Part shown: piece after piece, positions 59,501 through 64,000 of the stretch
Numbering within the stretch: position 1 is the stretch's first letter
How the letters are laid out: each line of letters opens with the position of its first letter
Assembly: GCA_000310025.1 (NCBI GenBank)
Contig: FN649741.1
Coordinates: 3,584,729-3,648,728, forward strand
Reading direction: 5' to 3'
Length of the DNA: 64,000 bases
Source of the DNA: Ectocarpus siliculosus
Lineage: Eukaryota > Sar > Phaeophyceae > Ectocarpales > Ectocarpaceae
Made by a program: the position numbers and the translations under genes
Notes under the pieces: model-generated
What the model was told of the DNA's origin: nothing
Databases searched by the model: none
The model's input: only the letters and a program-made list of their open reading frames with translations

Positions 59501-60256
59501 CGTGGCACGCCTGTCCACCCATTTCCCTTTGCATGCGCACTTTCTTCGTCATCGATCGATCTCAGGCCTTGTTCTTCCAAGTCCGCTTGTGCGTGTATGG
59601 AGTCTCGCGAAACCTTATTGAAAGCATCAACAAACTACCGCCGGAATTACCCCAAGGTGCGCAGCACCCGGCTACATACGCTTGCGTTATTTGCTCAAAG
59701 CTTTACGTGGCCGGCGCCTTCCTACAAACGGTGAAAACACACCGTATCATCCAAGGTGTCTTATCATACGCGCTGGGTTGCAGAAAAACTGGGGTTGCCG
59801 CGCATCTCTTCTTCTCTCCATGCCTTGGCTCCTCTCCGAAACGAACGGATGATGTCGCCATACCGCACTGATGGTGCAAGCCAGATGCATCTTGACTCCC
59901 TTAATTTTGATCGAAGACGGCGACGTGGCCTTTCTGTGCATCCCACCGCTGAGCTGTTCCTTCCCTCGACGGCCCTCCTACTAAACACTGCCGCGATGGC
60001 TAAAAATCCAACACGGCTGCGCTTCAGTATCGTCCTTCCCAAACAGGGTATCGCCCTCTCTCACACAATCAAGGCCGTCCGCTGGCGTTCGCCGTCGCGT
60101 CTGGCGCTTCTCCAAGCCCGCCACCGGCCACCATCGCTCTTATCCATCCGTTCAACGAAAAAACACCACACAACAACTGGACCAAGACCTGCCCATCCCA
60201 CAGCAGCGCGCCCATCTAACCAAACAGAAGGGGGGGGAAATCTACTTCCTTAAGCG
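56511..60256. other. 3.7 kb without a supported gene
   Basis: Two plus-strand segments look more protein-like than average: 56959-57213 (GLKFLGLGIKVIGTSVAELP) and 59561-59871 (LFFQVRLCVYGVSRNLIESI, then HPATYACVICSKLYVAG). Neither shows a known motif or a consistent splice chain. The GTGCGATA cluster at 58126-58465 lies between them. Confidence 0.3.
58126..58465. repeat. Cluster of CGCACGGGG / GTGCGATA motifs
   Basis: ATCGCACGGGGGGTGCGATA at about 58126, CCCCGTGCGATAATCG at about 58369, and ATCGCACGGGGGTGCGATAT at about 58417; the first and last are each followed by CCGGTACGTGCGATA. These are near-palindromic and arranged in both orientations. They may be ends of a small TIR element or a protein-binding array. 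Confidence 0.55.
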
Positions 60257-62308
60257 TTACAAGAACTTGAGGTCCGCAAACTTGCTGAAAATCTCGTCTC
60301 GCTCTTTCTGGAGCTGCGGCAGAGGACGAGTGGGAGCGGGGGAGGGGAGACGAGGGGTAACGTCGAACTGGATAATTTGTTACATTTTCAGCGCCCTTAC
60401 ACGGTTCGCCCACAACACACCCAAAAGTTTTCACAGGCAATCCCCCCGGGGCAGAGAGATAGCTTCGTTTCTCGCCAACGCAATACACGTAGAGGACACA
60501 GGGGGAACCAAACCATCCGGAGTTTTGAGACACGTGTCACGTCACCGGGCCAATCAAAGCTTGAGGCCGGGTGCCGCTTTGCCTGATCATAAAATATCGG
60601 GATACTCTCCGACCGAACACGACAGAAGAGTTGGTTATATCATGTGGATCCGGGCCAAGGTGCGGTGGAAGTATCGCAGCAAAGGTTCCATCGTGTTCGC
60701 CCATCCACCAAACCATTTGGCAAGCTTGATAACGGCGTACGCGACCATATATTAACAATATCAACACAACATTGGCGCCACCAAGAACACGAACACCAAC
60801 CAATACGAACAGTTGTGAAGCCCGAAAAAAACAGAAGGAAGCGCCTGCACGCACCTTCTCCTGAGCCTCCTTGCGAAACCGCCCCCCTGGTCGTGGACGC
60901 TGCTGCTTCGATGCGATCGTGGAGTATCGAGAAGGACGGTTGTAGGCATCTAGGTGAGCATCGCCATGAAACGGTTGTGTACGCCCGGACCCCATTTCCA
61001 CATCACTACCACCCAACCGGCGAGGAGAAGACGAGACAGGCCCGCCTCGCCAAGGACGGCCATCGCCCGCTCTCGCCGCGCCCATTCCTACTGAGCACCG
61101 TGCTGTCCTTGGCAATGTTGCGGGTAGATTGTTCGTGGGTAGGAGCGTGTACGAGTAGCGTGGGAGGCCCTGTTTTAGGATGGGGATGGGCAGGCGGGAG
61201 TTGCACTGGGGGTCAGTCAATAAAGGTACCAAGAAAGGTAGGCATTTTGCGAGGTGTTAACTGATTGTTTTTGAAATCCGACTCAACGGTTTTGAATACC
61301 CACCTCTGGACGCGGCAAGCTGTGAAGGTTCTTACCAGCTACTTCCCGCTTCCATTCGAGAAAACGGAAGTTTTTGGTTCATGATCCTGCGTGCGAATCA
61401 ACCACATTCAATTCCAAAGTACAAGTGCAGGCTCTCAATATTCACCGCATCGGCGTGGTTTCTGCGACGACACACCAGTGCGAGTTCAAAACAGAGTGCG
61501 GTAGACGATCCGTCTCGAACGTCCGATTTGGAAGGGTCACGAAGCTCGACAAGAAAAATGTTTTGATCCAGAACGACAACTCGAGATGGTATTGGCGAAC
61601 AACCAAACCCACTTGAAAATGGAGTATTTCGGGGCGAAATATGATCCTGTTTGACCATATTTGTTGCGTTTAATATCGCTGTAGATGTTTCGAAGGATAC
61701 GCTCGACTCAAAGGAAAAATAAGACAGACAGGTATTTCCTGGGCAGACAAGATGCACCCAACCTGGATCAAGCGCACTCGGAGTCTCTCCCAACGTGTAT
61801 GCGCAAGAGCTTCAACGCTACTTAGCTTCAACGCTACTTAGCTTCAACGCTACAAAAGTGCCGCTATCTTGGCGTGACGCTAGGCGTTGGGTGAGTTGGC
61901 TGAGCCGGAAGTCACCTTATTATTGTAGTTGAGGACAACTCTCGTGCCAGGGGCGGCCGGAACTTCTTGCCCCGCCTTCAGCAGAATCCCACCGACCAAC
62001 ACGACGCGGCAGTTACGCCCGATGTACTTGATGCGGCAGTGCCCTGTTCTCCCGCGACAAACACGCGAAACCAACGCCAAACAACCGGCACAGGCAAGAG
62101 GGAGAAAGCTGAGAGGGAGATAATACCCGTGCTTCGGGCACGTTGTGCGGACAAGACTTCAACAATCTCCTCGGGCGCCATAGAGCAGAAAACGTCTGAC
62201 GGGCGACGCACCTTGTGCGAATCCTTCCTCCCCCTCCGGTACGGTGATCTCCACGTGTCGACGACTGACGTGATGGTCCCTGATGCCTGACTTTTTGCAT
62301 CTCCCCAC
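60257..62308 (-). CDS. FHA-domain protein, 3' exons (partial model)
   Basis: Exons on the minus strand: 62308-62212, 62043-61916, 60902-60855, 60313-60257; all junctions are in phase and end at a TAA. Exon A reads VGRCKKSGIRDHHVSRRHVE, with the Gly-Arg and Ser-Arg-x-His core of FHA phosphothreonine-binding domains. The Gly-Ile-Arg-Asp-x-x-x-Ser-Arg spacing resembles the PNKP/aprataxin type of DNA-repair proteins. Exon B continues HCRIKYIGRNCRVVLVGG and LLKAGQEVPAAPGTRVVL, like the later strands of that fold. The end is a charged helix (RKEAQEK, LQKERDEIFSKFADLKFL). The 5' exons were not found; a LINE end sits just upstream at 62781-63012. DNA-repair function is inference from fold resemblance. 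Another exon may lie between B and the C-terminal helix. Confidence 0.55.
61808..61853. repeat. 16-bp tandem repeat, three units
   Basis: AGCTTCAACGCTACTT occurs three times in tandem, the last slightly truncated, in an intron of the FHA-domain gene. Confidence 0.9.
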
Positions 62309-62780
62309 CTGCGGAGGCAAGTCGATGAAATTAGGACAGCCAGCACACACCCGTTTTCCTCAACTGTTAAATCGCGAGATCATGAGTTTCAGAGAGCACC
62401 GCGTTGTCAGTGGACTGGTGGGGACTTCCTGGTGTACAAACAGGCCGTTGTTGAACACCACCCAGTCTCTTCAACAAGGACCCCATGGGCATGAAACTTG
62501 CGATACATATGGAAGCAGGACCGAGCTACTGGAACATCGACCTACTGCACACAAAGCACATAACAACGGCAGGTTCTTGAAGTCAAGGGCGTGCGTGGCG
62601 AAAAAGCTGCAGTTGAAAACCTCGTGAAGTAGAGCTGTCTTCTCGAGTTGCTTCTTTGAGGGGGAGTCCTGAAAGCTCTGCTGCAATAGCGACTTCTGCG
62701 ACGAATTGCAATCTGTCGATTTGCAAGGAGCGTATTCCCGCCATAGGGTGAGTGTGTGTCTACATCAACAAACGAAGTTG

Positions 62781-63012
62781 GGCGTACTCTTATGTTTTGC
62801 ATGCCGTAGCGGTTAGACCATTGACCACGCGTCCTCGAGAGGACGGAGCATCGTTCCCACAGGACCGATCACCGATGGCCGATCGTTCCTTCATACTTTG
62901 CCAAAGGTGGCTCAAACATGTCTTCCCCTAGTCTATCTATCCTAACGATATCACTTCCCGCCTTTTCAAACCACTTCCTACTCCCCAGTACAGCTACCGT
63001 CTTCTCTATTCC
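62781..63012 (-). mobile_element. LINE 3' end (5'-truncated)
   Basis: The reverse complement begins GGTAGCTGTACTGGGGAGTA and matches the end of the LINE at 37057-37280 at about 85-90% by eye, including GATAGATAGACTAGG and the final GGCATGCAAAACATAAGAGT. Only three C remain of the tail. It lies just upstream of the recognised FHA exons. Confidence 0.85.
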
Positions 63013-64000
63013 ATGAAGTTGGGGCGGATTTTTCTCCGAGATTCACCGCCAATGTTTCGAGGAGCTTCCCTACATTCGAACGGGCAGTCTTTCTTTGAAT
63101 GCATGCATATTTTTCCTTGTAAAGCTCGGATTGCTATGCAGCAACTAAGCTTCGGGCCTCTCATCGGGCAAGACTGCCGTGAGACTGTAGTGGGTAGCAA
63201 CGTTGTGGTGACTCGTAGATCGACATTTCCGGGCCCGCTACCACTTGTGTCTCGAGTGAGGAGGAGCATGCGCTACGCGTGGAACTACCCAGGCGGTGAC
63301 GGGCAACCTCGCGCCAACGAGTCGGGGCGAGAGGGGGTCGAGGCATCGAGAAATGAGCGACAATCACCTCTACCTCGACAAGCTATGTATTCGCGAAACA
63401 CGGTGAGAGCGTGGGAGCACGCTAAAGTGCCGTCCATCAGCAAGAGGGAGGATTCTATTCTAGACAAGATGCTGCCTCGATCCAAGTCGACATCCCCCTT
63501 GCGGAGTTGCCCTCGCATCGGTACACGTGCGGCTACCAACTCCGGCTCGATTTGGACGGACACGTCCACGAACGAGCAGGGGATGCCCTCTGAAAAAGCG
63601 CAAGCGCCCCGTAATGCTCGCCTGTGGGTGCACGAGTACACACGACACTGAACCCCGCCGGAGAAATATGCATGCATAGAAACGTTTCTACAGAAGCACG
63701 CCCACGGCCAGGCCCTTTCCGTGGCGCGAGCGCAGCGAGGCCCGAAAAGAAAACCGTGCTAAACAGCCGAACTACACAGGGACCGGGCGCGGATCAACCA
63801 AAAACTATGACAGAAGAGGGAGTGAGACGCATGCCAATAGACCGCCCGGAAGCTGGACACTTTCATCAAGCACATACCATACGTAGGTACAGCAGCGTTA
63901 AACACATCGTATGCAAATGCGTATGTATGCGTAAGCGCGAATCCAGGATACCGAGAGAGCTTGAAGCTGTTCTCCGCACAGCGGACGGACATAAAAAAAA
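63013..64000. other. Window end; no gene recognised
   Basis: A 212-codon plus-strand open frame (63013-63651) starts within a few bases of the LINE fragment, but its sequence shows no family motif. 5' exons of the FHA-domain gene (minus strand) may lie here or beyond the window. AAAACCGTGCTAAACAGCC and flanking sequence to 64000 appear non-coding. Confidence 0.3.

Overview
This is a nuclear window from an intron-rich eukaryote, most likely a brown alga or a close stramenopile relative such as Ectocarpus. That attribution is inference. The grounds are: genes split into many short exons by GT-AG introns of about 0.2 to 7 kb, moderate GC with near-random intergenic sequence, a short TTAGGG telomere-type array, abundant LINE debris, and a bacterial-type (organellar) ribosomal protein L3 beginning with a presequence-like N-terminus. 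There is no operon structure, no CRISPR array and no rRNA or tRNA that I could recognise. Two assembly gaps (13622-14605 and 36693-36792) interrupt the sequence.

Layout. 0-4.1 kb: the 5' five exons of an ammonium transporter (AMT1, minus strand), running into two poly-C-tailed retroposon copies at the window edge. 4.4-8.9 kb: LINE reverse-transcriptase remains and a dispersed repeat of about 0.2 kb. 9.0-16.8 kb: a secreted, cysteine-rich, Gly/Ser-rich protein gene with another retroposon copy in an intron and an assembly gap. 17-21 kb: no gene recognised. 21.2-25.9 kb: a complete seven-exon mitochondrial-type uL3 gene. 26.9-30.6 kb: a complete pogo/Tigger-like DNA transposon with TIRs, TA duplication and a three-exon transposase. 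31.2-40.8 kb: a complete 14-exon second ammonium transporter (AMT2, plus strand) carrying LINE insertions in introns. 42.8-43.1 kb: another LINE C-terminus. 44.7-53.2 kb: a gene for an EGF-like, multi-pass membrane protein whose 6.85 kb first intron holds a deleted pogo-like element, a TTAGGG array and a TIR element with internal tandem repeats. 55.7-56.5 kb: an acidic Ser/Asp/Glu-rich reading frame broken by a TGA. 60.3-62.3 kb: 3' exons of an FHA-domain gene (minus strand), followed by another LINE 3' end.

The gene models were built by hand from splice sites, reading-frame phase and family motifs. AMT2 (529 aa), uL3m (408 aa) and the transposase (678 aa) close in frame from ATG to stop across all junctions, which is strong internal support. 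AMT1 and AMT2 are inverted paralogues that share exon lengths exactly (74, 201, 29, 85 nt). Host genes are few; the rest of the window is dominated by layered mobile-element insertions, most of them in introns.
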